A DNA stretch of 39,144 nt from Nostoc sp. UCD121 (GCF_014222285.1 NZ_JACKZS010000053.1:1-39144), one strand, 5' to 3'. Numbered from the stretch's first letter, positions 8,072 through 17,022 are shown. Made by a program: numbers and translations. The notes: a model not told the origin generated them from the letters alone.

Positions 8072-9010
8072 TCAAGTTAAGGAATACCCAGTTTTTCCAA
8101 CTTCAAGCCGAACAACATTAGCAGGAACGACACCAGTGGATGGAGGTAAAAACATTCCACCATTAGTTACAACATAAATTGCGGTGCGATCGCTATCACT
8201 TTGACCAAAAGCCACGGCTGTGCTACCAATTACACCATCCTCGGCTTGAGCAATAATAGTTGTACTGCGATCGCTTGCAATTCGTACTACGCTGTTGTAT
8301 ATGTGCGTTGCTCCATAAAGGTTGCCTTCCACATCAAAGGCAAAGTCATCAATATTGGTCTGCTCAACAAAAATTTCTGGCTCACCTGGTTTATTAGTGC
8401 CATCAATGGGAATCCGCAACAGCAACATTTTTTCTGTATTTGAAACGTAGAGGAAATCACCAAAACGCTTCAAGCCATTAGCCCCCGGAGTCACATTCTC
8501 CGAATTGCTACGAGCCAGCATTGGATGTTCTAGCCAAATTGATCCACTGGGTTGAGCAACATCAATTAGCCAGATTGCACCGCGATAGGAATCTGCTGTT
8601 AAATACTGAGTGCCCGAAAGTGGTGTGATGCCATTAAGAAATATAGCGTCTTGCAGTGTCAGCAAGGTTTCCACCGTGCCATCACTTTTAACTAGAGAAA
8701 CCACGGGTATAGAATCAGTATTCCAGCCTGTTGTCACCAGATCGCCATTGGTAGTGAAAGCAAGACCGCTGACTTTGCCTTCAACAGTGGCATGAACTTG
8801 CTGATTGCCATCTGGACTAATGCGAACAATCTCGCCAACTTCGTGATTGGTTACAAAGATTGTGCCATCTGGTGCGTAGGCGTAGCCCGGCGTAGGCATC
8901 GCTAGATTTTCCAAAAAAGTATTTACTGGGAACGAGGCAATAATTTTAGCAGGTGCTAATTCAATCGGGTTATCTGCGTAAATAGGCGGTAAACCTGCGG
9001 AATTTCCCAT
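8072..9010 (-). CDS. SMP-30/NHL-type beta-propeller protein
   Basis: 312 aa. It shows propeller blades such as [46 protein letters not shown] and [23 protein letters not shown], typical of the gluconolactonase/SMP-30/strictosidine-synthase-like superfamily. These are lactonases, hydrolases or ligand-binding proteins, often metal-dependent. No signal peptide is evident. The Shine-Dalgarno GGTAGG overlaps the stop codon of the upstream SDR gene (6-bp gap), which suggests translational coupling. Residues of the [10 protein letters not shown] stretch come from an interspersed repeat inside the gene (8876-8902) and precede the usual APDGT blade start. The substrate is unknown. Confidence 0.8.
   Translation of the reverse strand: MGNSAGLPPIYADNPIELAPAKIIASFPVNTFLENLAMPTPGYAYAPDGTIFVTNHEVGEIVRISPDGNQQVHATVEGKVSGLAFTTNGDLVTTGWNTDSIPVVSLVKSDGTVETLLTLQDAIFLNGITPLSGTQYLTADSYRGAIWLIDVAQPSGSIWLEHPMLARSNSENVTPGANGLKRFGDFLYVSNTEKMLLLRIPIDGTNKPGEPEIFVEQTNIDDFAFDVEGNLYGATHIYNSVVRIASDRSTTIIAQAEDGVIGSTAVAFGQSDSDRTAIYVVTNGGMFLPPSTGVVPANVVRLEVGKTGYSLT
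8876..8902 (-). repeat. Interspersed repeat inside the propeller gene
   Basis: On the minus strand this 27-bp stretch starts GCGATGCCTACGCCGGGC and ends TACGCCTAC. It matches 17257-17283, a non-coding copy, at 25 of 27 positions. In the gene it encodes MPTPGYAYA in frame. Confidence 0.7.
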
Positions 9011-9016
9011 ATTAAC

Positions 9017-9763
9017 CTACCATTGTAATTGAATAGGGCCACCAAACTTTCGCATCTCTGCAAGCAACATTCCTTGCGCTCCTCCATCGGGAAGTGTTGC
9101 TAAATAGACAGCAGTTTCGGCTCCTTCTTCTGCCGTAAATGGGGCATTATCTCCCCCCATGTCCGTCTTCATCCAACCCGGAGAATAAGCATTTACGAGA
9201 ATATTAGTACCTTGGAGTTCCTTGGCAAGAAGCACAGTTAGTCCATTTACTCCCACCTTCGAGAGTCGATAGGATGGCGCTAAAGGGTAATAGTCAGTGG
9301 GAACTGATGTTAGAGATGCCATTTCCGTTGAGATATTGACAATGCGACCGTAGTTTTGCACCTTCATCAACGGAATTAATGCTTGAGAAATTCTGAGTAC
9401 TGCTAGAACATTGGTTTCAAAGGTCGATCGCATCGTTTCCAGTTGCACAGTCAGTAAGCTGGATTCCTCCGGCTTAGTTGTGGGATTCACGCCTGCATTA
9501 TTGACCAGAATATCTACTTTGCCGTAAGTTTCACGTAACCACTTGGTAAACTGTTGCACACTTCCATCATTCGTGACATCCAGAGTGTGATAGTCAACAT
9601 CAAATCCTTGATTGGCAAGCTGCCCTTTAGCAGCAAGACCATCTGTTTCATTACGACTCGTCAGAATTACGCGGTTGCCAATTTTGGATAATTGACGGGA
9701 AATAGCATATCCTAGCCCTCGATTGCTGCCTGTTACCACAGCAATCCTTTTTTCAGTCGTCAT
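9017..9763 (-). CDS. Short-chain dehydrogenase/reductase (SDR family)
   Basis: 248 aa, the usual classical SDR length. The Rossmann nucleotide-binding motif TGSNRGLG is at 11-18, LDVTND at 61-66, NNAG at 88-91, catalytic Ser145 (NIS) and the Tyr165-xxx-Lys169 pair (SYRLSK). Residues SPGWMKTDM near 194 follow the usual PG motif. NADP(H) is likelier than NAD(H) given the basic TSRN after beta-2, which is inference. It is the first gene of a probable operon with the propeller protein and perhaps the ABM protein. The substrate is unknown; carbonyl reductase-like activity is a reasonable guess. Confidence 0.9.
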   Translation of the reverse strand: MTTEKRIAVVTGSNRGLGYAISRQLSKIGNRVILTSRNETDGLAAKGQLANQGFDVDYHTLDVTNDGSVQQFTKWLRETYGKVDILVNNAGVNPTTKPEESSLLTVQLETMRSTFETNVLAVLRISQALIPLMKVQNYGRIVNISTEMASLTSVPTDYYPLAPSYRLSKVGVNGLTVLLAKELQGTNILVNAYSPGWMKTDMGGDNAPFTAEEGAETAVYLATLPDGGAQGMLLAEMRKFGGPIQLQW

Positions 9764-9868
9764 TTTTATGACCTTGAAACTGCTTGTGATTTTACTGTAC
9801 TGAGATGCGGTTAATTAAGCAAGTTGATTGCAGTGATACGTTCAATCAATGAGATTACTGACGTTTAA

Positions 9869-10974
9869 TTAAAACTCGAAAAAATCGCGATTTTCAACTT
9901 TATTTTGAGTATTTGTAGATTTAGTAACTTTTAAAGCAAAGTCTGGAGGACAGTTTTCTAACGAAATTAACTTTAAAAAAACTTTTGCCTTCTTAACTTC
10001 TTCTGAATTTGTTTGATAAGCAGTTCCCATAGTTCCTACTGTTTGAGCGCCATTAATAATAGATATTCCTTCACAATAAAAATCTCCGACAGATTTATCA
10101 GAATAACCGCCCTTAACAGTCTTTTGAATTTTACTACATAAAACAGTAACTCCATTATTTAAATATAAAAATGTTTCTGGAGAATGTAAAAGAGTATCTT
10201 GAATACCATCATTTACATCTGTTAAACCAACAAAACTTCGGATATTTTTAGAAAATAAATCTTCCCTATTTTCAATCCACAATTCTGCTAATTGTTCAGC
10301 ATCAATTTGTCCATACCATGTTTTGTATGGTTCTTCATTCAAACCCCAATTTGTTAATCTTAGTTCATGGTTAATAAACTTATTAAGACTTTTTGATAAA
10401 GCGCCGTGAGCTTCTACTAAAGAAAATATTTCTAAAAAAATAGTTCCCCTGCTTGATTCTCTTGAACTATAAATTCTGATAATAAATCCCAATTATTTTG
10501 TCCTAGTTTTGAACCAGTATAAGCAAGACATATTTTATTTTCACATCATAATTATTAAGATTTTTTTCTATTTCTATTTGCTTGTCTTTAACCTTCTGAT
10601 TAAATTTAGCAAATTTAAACTCAATAATATTTTTTACTTTTTACTCCTCGTATAAACTTATCCACTTCACCTGTCTTAGGTTCTCCATTCCCTGACTCAA
10701 TCCATTTGGATTGAACTAACCAAAGAGTATTTTTGTGTTCTTCATAATAAATTACATCAATTCCATTATCGTTAAAACCATCAACAATTGCTTGTGCAGC
10801 TTCTTCTTCAGAAGCAGAGGCAAGACTTAATAAGCTGTAAGCAGCATAACTTCTTGATAAACAAGCTTTTTTTCTTTCCTCTTCATTTTTTTTGATGTAA
10901 TCCGACATATCAATTAAGCTTATTAATTTTTCATTAAGTTTATTTTTAATATGTGTTAGTTGTAGTTGCGCCAT
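9869..10974 (-). pseudogene. Decayed AIPR-family (abortive infection) gene
   Basis: The parts read as one AIPR protein spread over several frames. Frame A (10974-10621) holds the N-terminal part ending KFIRGVKSKKYY. Frame B (about 10635-10503) continues FKFAKFNQKVKDKQ and NNYDVKIKYVL. Frame C (about 10524-10440) reads YTGSKLGQNNWDLLSEFIVQ. Frame D (about 10445-9869) carries the AIPR core with YLNNGVTVLC, GISIINGAQTVGT and TKSTNTQNKVENRDF, then stops. So there are at least three frameshifts plus loss of the C-terminal part: only about 370 residues can be pieced together, where I recall full-length family members being well over 500. It is strongly AT-rich compared with neighbours, which fits horizontal acquisition. 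AIPR proteins are linked to phage resistance; this copy is surely inactive. Confidence 0.85.
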
Positions 10975-11022
10975 TTTGTTATCCTTGAATCTTAGAGCTA
11001 AGAATTTAAAATTTAGATAAAA

Positions 11023-11054
11023 ATCGGGACTGAGAAATAAATCTCAGTCCCGAT
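11023..11054 (-). terminator. Second terminator hairpin below ycf35
   Basis: Perfect 13-bp arms ATCGGGACTGAGA (11023-11035) and TCTCAGTCCCGAT (11042-11054) with a 6-nt loop. On the minus strand the stem is followed by TTTTTATC. It backs up the terminator at 11054-11092 and also shields the AIPR remnant. Confidence 0.75.
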
Positions 11055-11092
11055 AAAAAAGCGGGCTAACCGCTATTTATATGGTTAACCCG
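11054..11092 (-). terminator. Rho-independent terminator of ycf35
   Basis: On the minus strand CGGGTTAACC (from 11092) pairs with GGTTAGCCCG (to 11062), one G-T type mismatch, followed by CTTTTTT. It starts 30 bp beyond the ycf35 stop codon. Confidence 0.8.
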
Positions 11093-11121
11093 TGCAGCTT
11101 TGGGAACGCGCAGAGAAATTG

Positions 11122-11472
11122 TTATTGCAATACCAACTTCACATTGGCGTTTTGCAAACCGCGCTGTTTTACTTCAGCCAAAGTTTTGTTAACGGCATAC
11201 TTTTGGTTGATTGAGTTGATCAACTCGGTTTGGTTGTGCTTCTTAGCAACGCCCCACAGGTCAGCGATTAGGTCAAAAGAACCATCGCTGTTGCGAGACC
11301 AGCCGAGGTCATATTCGCCATCTAACATAGCTACGATGTCAGAACGGACGCGCTGACCGTTATAACCACGGACATCAGCTTCAGTCTTTACGCTGATACC
11401 GAGGTCGCGCAAAGAAGCTTTGAGGATTTCGGCATCGGTGATCTTGGTACGCAGGGTGCTAAAGTGAGACAT
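11122..11472 (-). CDS. ycf35: Ycf35 (DUF1257) protein
   Basis: The start is the ATG at 11472 (116 aa, MSHFSTLRTKI): GGAGG lies 8 nt upstream and the longer frame to 11511 has no family similarity. MSHFSTLRTKITDAEILKASL, followed by DLGWSRNSDGSFDLIADLWG and a C-terminal half ending NVKLVLQ, is characteristic of DUF1257/Ycf35, found in cyanobacteria and red-algal plastids. Function is not established; it is predicted soluble with no membrane segment. It follows ycf46 by 142 bp on the same strand and has two terminators behind it. Confidence 0.92.
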   Translation of the reverse strand: MSHFSTLRTKITDAEILKASLRDLGISVKTEADVRGYNGQRVRSDIVAMLDGEYDLGWSRNSDGSFDLIADLWGVAKKHNQTELINSINQKYAVNKTLAEVKQRGLQNANVKLVLQ

Positions 11473-11614
11473 TTGGGTTTCCTCCAATGAGAAGATTGAG
11501 AAAAACGACAACGGTTTGTTTCGGGCGAAGCCGCTCTTAGCAGGATGCGGCTTTTTCTTATAACTGCTAGCATTGGGAGCTAGCCTTTCCCCCTGGGATG
11601 GCAGAGGAAAGCTT

Positions 11615-13126
11615 TTAAAACTCCATTCGCTGATATTCAGCTACGGAGGATGCTGCGGGGCGTGCGCGCTGTCTGGCCCAATCTCTCAGAGCCGTTACTT
11701 GTTCTTGCATCGTTCGAGACAGCGGCAATGTTGCCTTCAGTGCAGCAATAATATCTAATTGGGTGAACTCCCGATCTTGGGCAAAAGCTTCATACATTGC
11801 CGCAACGATCGCTTGTTCAACTTCTGCCCCAGAAAAGCCATCAGACATCTTGGCTAGTTGCTCAAGATCGAATCTAGAGATGTCTTCACGGCGCTTGGTC
11901 AGATGAATATTAAAAATGTGTTGCCGTTCTTCCGGTGTTGGCAGATCGACAAAGAAAATTTCATCAAAGCGTCCTTTCCTCAAGAACTCCCCAGGTAAAC
12001 GTTCTACTCGGTTGGCAGTTGCCATCACGAACACTGGTGATTTCTTATCTTGCATCCATGTCAGGAAAGAGCCGAAGATTCTGCTTGATGTTCCTCCATC
12101 GGAATCAGAAGAACCTCCACTACCAGCAAAGGATTTATCCAATTCATCGATAAACAAAATCGCTGGAGAAATAGATTCTGCTGTTTTCAGGGCGTTTCGC
12201 AAGTTTGCTTCACTTCGTCCCACCATTGAGCCATCGTAGACTCGGCCCATATCCAACCGCAGCAGTGGTAAACCCCACAACCGGGAAGTAGTTTTGGCAA
12301 TTAATGACTTACCGCAACCAGGAACACCTAAAATTAACATCCCCTTTGGTTGAGGCAAACCATACTCTCTCGCTCTTTCTGTAAAAGCGTTAGAGCGTTG
12401 CTTGAGCCATCTTTTTAACTCTTCTAAACCACCTACAGCATCAATGGTTTCATCTTCTTCAATGTATTCTAAGATTCCATTGCGCCGAATTAGTTGCTTT
12501 TTCTCAGATAAAACGATATCTACTTCATCTTCCGTCAAACGCCCTGTAGTTACCTGCGCCTTTCGGTAGACTTTCTCAGCTTCATCTTTAGTTAGACCTA
12601 AAGCTGCTCTAAGAAGCTTTTCTCTGGCTTCTGTAGTCAATCGCCGACCACGATTTTGGTCTACGTGCTGAGTTAGTACTTTATTCAACTCTGCCATATC
12701 TGGCAGTGTAAAATCTATAACAACAACTTCTTTTTCTAACTCTATAGGTACTTGTTGCATTGGTGACATCAAAATGATGTTCTTCTGCGTACCTTTAAAG
12801 CTAGCGATCGCATCACGTAACGATCTGTTTGTTGCAGGCGCATCAATAAAGGGGTGTAAATCTTTAAGAATAAATATACTCGGTTCTTTCTGCCTGATTA
12901 TCCACTCAATCGCCGCCTCAGGAGACACGGTATTATGTTGAGTTACATTCCGGGGTTGACCATATTCCACAATCCCGTGTGTCACTGTCCAAACAAATAC
13001 TCGGCGCTGGGGCTTTAACAACTGGGCGATTGTGGAAACTGCTTGCTCGGCCCGCTCTTCCTCGGAGGTCACAAGGTAGATTAAAGGGTATTGAGCTTGA
13101 ATTAGTATATTGAGCTCTTCTTTCAT
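11615..13126 (-). CDS. ycf46: AAA ATPase Ycf46
   Basis: 503 aa. The N-terminal about 230 residues (LNILIQAQYPLIYLVTSEEERAE, then SIFILKDLHPFI) are the degenerate Ycf46 N domain. The AAA module has Walker A GVPGCGKS with Lys273, Walker B ILFIDELDK with Asp327/Glu328, then FVMATANRVERLPGEFLRKGRFDEIFFVDLP carrying sensor 1 and the arginine finger region. Ycf46 is conserved in cyanobacteria and some algal plastids; from memory, a Synechocystis homologue was tied to CO2 utilisation. It sits between an RHH-like gene (97 bp upstream) and ycf35, all on one strand, so a shared transcript is likely. Confidence 0.95.
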   Translation of the reverse strand: MKEELNILIQAQYPLIYLVTSEEERAEQAVSTIAQLLKPQRRVFVWTVTHGIVEYGQPRNVTQHNTVSPEAAIEWIIRQKEPSIFILKDLHPFIDAPATNRSLRDAIASFKGTQKNIILMSPMQQVPIELEKEVVVIDFTLPDMAELNKVLTQHVDQNRGRRLTTEAREKLLRAALGLTKDEAEKVYRKAQVTTGRLTEDEVDIVLSEKKQLIRRNGILEYIEEDETIDAVGGLEELKRWLKQRSNAFTERAREYGLPQPKGMLILGVPGCGKSLIAKTTSRLWGLPLLRLDMGRVYDGSMVGRSEANLRNALKTAESISPAILFIDELDKSFAGSGGSSDSDGGTSSRIFGSFLTWMQDKKSPVFVMATANRVERLPGEFLRKGRFDEIFFVDLPTPEERQHIFNIHLTKRREDISRFDLEQLAKMSDGFSGAEVEQAIVAAMYEAFAQDREFTQLDIIAALKATLPLSRTMQEQVTALRDWARQRARPAASSVAEYQRMEF

Positions 13127-13222
13127 ACTTCGACCTACTTGAGACCTTATAGAGACAGTAGAGACATTGCTTCTGGTAAAGACAACCGAATCATGAATGA
13201 ATAATTCATAATTCCTATCTAT

Positions 13223-13576
13223 CTAGCAAGGAACTAATTCTTCCTCACCCTTGGGATGGGTTTCATCTTCATCCATTTCGTTAATGGAAAGATGCTCTTG
13301 ACCAACTACTCCTGGTTGATTACCCAAAGTAACCAGTTCCCCATCACGTAAGACTAATGAGCTATCACAAGTTGGGCATGAATAAACTCTATGAGTCCGC
13401 CCAAAAGAAGAGTCTTCTAACTCGTCAACCAATTCTTGATTAGACAGGTAAAAACCAAGGGCACGTTCGGCAAGTTCTGACATTGGCTCGGAATCGACTG
13501 CTGAACGAATCTTCAGTTTTCTGTGCAACTCTGGCGATAAATACAAAGTGACCTTTTGCTTAGTTTGCGTTTGCAT
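13223..13576 (-). CDS. Ribbon-helix-helix-like protein with CxxC motif
   Basis: 117 aa. The N-terminal part (QKVTLYLSPELHRKLKIRSAVDSEPMSELAERALGFYL) has the beta-strand plus two-helix pattern of ribbon-helix-helix DNA-binding proteins. A CPTC motif with surrounding SCPTCDSSLVLRDGELV resembles half of a zinc ribbon; the only other cysteine is the C-terminal residue. The tail is very acidic (NEMDEDETHPKGEEE). It is the first gene before ycf46 and ycf35, so it may autoregulate that unit; this is inference. A good promoter precedes it. Confidence 0.75.
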   Translation of the reverse strand: MQTQTKQKVTLYLSPELHRKLKIRSAVDSEPMSELAERALGFYLSNQELVDELEDSSFGRTHRVYSCPTCDSSLVLRDGELVTLGNQPGVVGQEHLSINEMDEDETHPKGEEELVPC

Positions 13577-13612
13577 ATAACTCTTTAACGGTCTTACCCG
13601 GGTATGTATATC

Positions 13613-13641
13613 AACTTATCGGTTCTTCTATTGGTTGTCAA
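13613..13641 (-). promoter_or_regulatory. Candidate promoter of the RHH-ycf46-ycf35 unit
   Basis: On the minus strand TTGACA (13641-13636), a 17-bp spacer, then TAAGTT (13618-13613), about 37 bp before the ATG at 13576. The -35 box is perfect and the -10 box is weak. Confidence 0.45.
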
Positions 13642-13781
13642 GACAGCAAAACGTTTTAACGCCAATTTTGTTACATTTGTTCACAACTAAGGCTGAAATG
13701 CTGTTTATTGAGTGATAAATCCCTCACGACAAACCTTTTAGAATTAATCAGGTAGGATTCAAATCCTGAAACCTGAATGGA

Positions 13782-13799
13782 AATTAGCGATCGCTAATT
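13782..13799. repeat. 18-bp perfect palindrome centred on a HIP1 site
   Basis: AATTAGCGATCGCTAATT lies just past the stop codon of the FHA gene (minus strand). An imperfect hairpin with CAGGT/ACCTG ends is next to it at 13749-13775. Together they may end transcription, but no T-run follows. Confidence 0.45.
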
Positions 13800-13818
13800 A
13801 ATGATTCCCTACCTTGGC

Positions 13819-14610
13819 TTACTTTTTAACTATTTGGAGCGTAAGCGGGTTAAAGTTGAACACCTTTCCGGTTGTAAACAACTGATATCCACAAGAGATG
13901 CCAGCGAATGACACCAGCAGAGAAAAAAGTGACACTGAACCGATTACAACACCACTGGCAATGAATAGAGCAATTCCGATTCCAATCAACACCCATCCTA
14001 GTTTGCGATTATCGCGTCCACCCCAATTTAGAGCTACTACACCTCCCATACACAGCAAGATTCCAGGTGTGCTGCGTAAGTAGACGCTTACATAAATACT
14101 TGTACTTAAAAATGTAACGCCTGCGAGGATTAGTCCTAAACCAATAAGCTTACTGACAAGGATTACTCGATCTTCATCTTCTTTACTAGTGGTAGGTGCT
14201 GTAATTTTTGTTGGCGCGGAGCTTGATGGAGGGTTTTTTGTAGCAGATGCAGAGTGTTGCTGCACCCTAAACATAAAAGTTATTTTGTCTCCTTGTCCAA
14301 AGGAAACTCTGTCTCCTACATGTAGTGGGCAAAAAATTTGAGGTTTAAGTTTCGCACCGTTAACATACGTGCCATTAGAACTGCCCAAATCGGTAATATG
14401 ATATTCGTCCCCATTCACCCAAATTTGTGCGTGGATGCGAGATGCTACATCCGAATCTGGTAAGCCAGAAATATCAATATCTGGTGGTTTTTGGTCGTTT
14501 GGTTTCCCGATGCAAATTACAGAAAGATTTGGTGGAAATTGCAAGGGTGTGTTGGTTTGGAAGTGAAAAAGCTCTAAAGTTACCTCGGCTGTCTTAGATG
14601 GACTGTACAT
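13819..14610 (-). CDS. FHA-domain membrane protein
   Basis: 263 aa. Residues about 28-110 form a forkhead-associated domain: ICIGKPNDQ, SRIHAQIWVNGDEYHITDLGSSNGTYVNGAKL and VGDRVSFGQGDKITFMF. This keeps the usual SRxH and SSNGT phosphothreonine-binding residues. A Ser/Thr/Pro-rich linker (about 115-145) leads to three or four hydrophobic helices (residues about 150-250). FHA domains bind phosphothreonine peptides, so it may tether a Ser/Thr-kinase pathway to the membrane. No kinase gene is in the window. Confidence 0.85.
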   Translation of the reverse strand: MYSPSKTAEVTLELFHFQTNTPLQFPPNLSVICIGKPNDQKPPDIDISGLPDSDVASRIHAQIWVNGDEYHITDLGSSNGTYVNGAKLKPQIFCPLHVGDRVSFGQGDKITFMFRVQQHSASATKNPPSSSAPTKITAPTTSKEDEDRVILVSKLIGLGLILAGVTFLSTSIYVSVYLRSTPGILLCMGGVVALNWGGRDNRKLGWVLIGIGIALFIASGVVIGSVSLFSLLVSFAGISCGYQLFTTGKVFNFNPLTLQIVKK

Positions 14611-14783
14611 AAATTGTGTGATAAAGCACTCTTTATAAGCTTCTCTACTGAGAGATGAAAAGAGAATGGTAAATATCCTGAATATTATTGAATTTTCAAT
14701 GAGCGCTCTTTAAGTACAAGGTATTGAACTGAGTTTCTGGTATTTCTATAAAATCAGTGACTTTGGCAAAATGTGTAATGTAA

Positions 14784-15314
14784 ATGGCTACTGCTAATAA
14801 AATCTGTAGTTTGGGGCGAAGAATTTATCGGTTTGCCGCCAGTGTTAGCGGGATAATTGCTCTGTTAATAATTCTGTGGGGTTGTACTGCAAATGATTTT
14901 AACGCTGGAGCGATCGCATGGAAAACTTATAGCAACTCCCGTTATGGCTTTGAATTTCCATATCCGAGTAACTGGACTTCTTCAGCAGGCCCAGCAAATG
15001 GTGATGGAATTGCGTTTATTTCGCCCCAAAACAAAACGGTGGAAATTCGAGGGTGGGCAAGTCAGCAGTTACTGAATTCGATTGTTACAGAGCAAGAGTC
15101 AGTGAAAAAGATCAAACCCAACTTTCAAACTGCCCAAGGAGTATCTGGGGTGCTAGTTGTAGAAGTTGATCAAGGAGTAGGTTCTATGACACTGACACTA
15201 ACTCAGGATCAAGTGAAATACTTTTGGCAGGGACGAAGCAAAAGCCAAGAATTTCAAGATTACTATCGTTTGTTTTATTACATTGCCCAGCAGTATCGAA
15301 TTTCAAAGTCTTGA
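14784..15314 (+). CDS. Putative lipoprotein, PsbP-like fold possible
   Basis: 176 aa with a basic N terminus, a hydrophobic segment (about 19-33) and a lipobox-like ILWGC, so Cys34 is probably lipidated. The mature part has YSNSRYGFEFPYPSNWT, then VEIRGWASQQL and YRLFYYIAQQYRI, which resembles the PsbP-like or Mog1 fold seen in lipoproteins of cyanobacteria. The assignment to that fold is inference. It sits 133 bp before the CPBP protease gene on the same strand. Confidence 0.7.
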   Translation: MATANKICSLGRRIYRFAASVSGIIALLIILWGCTANDFNAGAIAWKTYSNSRYGFEFPYPSNWTSSAGPANGDGIAFISPQNKTVEIRGWASQQLLNSIVTEQESVKKIKPNFQTAQGVSGVLVVEVDQGVGSMTLTLTQDQVKYFWQGRSKSQEFQDYYRLFYYIAQQYRISKS

Positions 15315-15447
15315 GTTAGGACTGGAGTTTCTTTAGCGATGCCAAACTTAAAACCTTTATATTGATGATATTTATCCACCTCTGACTTTTTATTGCGATA
15401 ATTCCCAAGGGGGACGCGCTCTCCACTGGTTAGTCAAAGGGGGATAG

Positions 15448-17022
15448 ATGACATTCAAGCGGTTGGTTTTAATTTTTGTGCTAACGCCGATAGCAGTTCT
15501 GTTGGCAGTTTCGGCTTTATTCGGTAGTTGGCAAGAACCCCAGTTCCAAAGTCGCCTGGAACTGTACCAAACCAATATTGCTTTGCAGGCCCAAGCTTGG
15601 CAATCAGAAGATAGCGGTGATGATAATCTTCAAGGGATTCGGGAAGCGATACTTGGTGAGCAACCCCTAGAAAGCGCCACAAAGCAATATCAGGAGGCAC
15701 GTCAGTCAGTTCAAGCGAATCTGGAGAAAGTTAACAATAAGCTTGCACAATTACGCTCTGAATCTGAAATAACTCCCACACCTCCTAAACCCTTACCTGA
15801 AGTTCCTCCGACTACTAAAACCTCTAAACAAGGAAAGCAACAGTTACAGCAGTCTCTAAAGCAATTACAAAAATTAGTGGCTGAATTAGACCTGCGCCTG
15901 GGAATTTTACAAGCACAGCAAGGACAGACGGATACAGCCCTGAAAACTTGGAGCGAATTACAACAACGCTCAGATGTCAATCCAGAGTTTGGAGAAACCG
16001 CAGCTGTATTGAGTGGACTGTGGAGCAATCCTCCCCGTCTGCTCCAAAATGCTCAAGAACGGATTCAAAAGAATTTAGAAGGTTGGTTTCGCTCTACTGC
16101 TTTGGTTCAGCTATACCAACTCCAACAACGACAAGATGCTTTATTAGCAGTTAAAACTTCACAAAAAGAAACTGCGGCTCAAGCGGTGTTGAAATTAGCG
16201 GTTATTGGTACTATTCCTACCTTGGCGGCTTTAATTGGTCTAATATTGCTGATTTTATTATTTGCTCAACGCTTGTTGAAAGGAAAAGCCTCGTTACTAG
16301 CTCAAAATGCTGATATTCCTTGGTCAACGCCTTGGGATGGTGAAACGATTTTGCAGGTTTTTATTGTAGGCTTTTTCTTTATGGGGCAAATTTTTGTGCC
16401 CTTGGTGATATCGCTGCTACCTATCCCACGTCCTATTGTTGATGTGCGACTTCAGGCATTTTCTGTTTTGGTTAGTTACCTATTGGTAGCATTAGGTGCG
16501 CTGTCAGTGCTGTATTTCTCTCTTAAGCCGTTTTTTCCGTTACCGGAATTTTGGTTTCGCTTTCGTTTTCAAGATCACTGGTTCCTGTGGGGACTGGGGG
16601 GCTATTGTACGGCTTTACCTATAGTTGTGATGGTATCTTTAATCAATCAACAGCTATGGCAAGGACAGGGTGGTAGTAACCCCCTGCTGCAACTGGCCCT
16701 AGAGAGCCAAGATGGGGTAGCACTTGGTATATTTTTCTTTACAGCAGCGATCGCTGCTCCATTTTTTGAAGAAATTCTGTTTCGCGGCTTTTTGTTACCT
16801 TCTCTAACTCGTTACTTACCCGTGTGGGGATCGATTATAATCAGTGGTTTGTTGTTTGCGATCGCTCACCTCAGCTTGTCGGAAATTCTTCCCCTGACAG
16901 CATTGGGGATCGTTTTAGGGGTAGTTTACACGCGATCGCGCAACCTTCTTGCTCCTATGCTCCTACACAGCCTTTGGAATAGTGGTACATTATTAAGTCT
17001 ATTCGTTCTAGGTAGTAATTAA
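15448..17022 (+). CDS. CPBP-family intramembrane protease
   Basis: 524 aa. A membrane segment at about 8-25 is followed by a hydrophilic part (about 26-245), rich in Gln, Glu and Lys, with a Pro-rich TPTPPKPLPEVPPTTK spacer and probable coiled coils. The C-terminal half has about eight membrane helices. It carries the CPBP (CAAX protease/bacteriocin-processing, ABI) motifs: Glu441-Glu442 and Arg446 in FFEEILFRG, His474 in AIAHLS, and His507 in LLHSLWN. All catalytic positions are present. Family members are glutamic intramembrane endopeptidases; the long N-terminal coiled-coil extension is typical of cyanobacterial members. Substrate unknown. Confidence 0.9.
   Translation: MTFKRLVLIFVLTPIAVLLAVSALFGSWQEPQFQSRLELYQTNIALQAQAWQSEDSGDDNLQGIREAILGEQPLESATKQYQEARQSVQANLEKVNNKLAQLRSESEITPTPPKPLPEVPPTTKTSKQGKQQLQQSLKQLQKLVAELDLRLGILQAQQGQTDTALKTWSELQQRSDVNPEFGETAAVLSGLWSNPPRLLQNAQERIQKNLEGWFRSTALVQLYQLQQRQDALLAVKTSQKETAAQAVLKLAVIGTIPTLAALIGLILLILLFAQRLLKGKASLLAQNADIPWSTPWDGETILQVFIVGFFFMGQIFVPLVISLLPIPRPIVDVRLQAFSVLVSYLLVALGALSVLYFSLKPFFPLPEFWFRFRFQDHWFLWGLGGYCTALPIVVMVSLINQQLWQGQGGSNPLLQLALESQDGVALGIFFFTAAIAAPFFEEILFRGFLLPSLTRYLPVWGSIIISGLLFAIAHLSLSEILPLTALGIVLGVVYTRSRNLLAPMLLHSLWNSGTLLSLFVLGSN

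Noticed and set aside
11523..11557. Hairpin AAGCCGC/GCGGCTT with a T-run as a plus-strand terminator
   Set aside because: No plus-strand gene precedes it; it lies between ycf46 and ycf35, which run on the minus strand, where no T-run follows the stem.
13749..13775. Possible tRNA T-arm (GATTCAAATC)
   Set aside because: No acceptor stem, anticodon arm or CCA-proximal pairing fits around it; the sequence is better explained as an imperfect hairpin.
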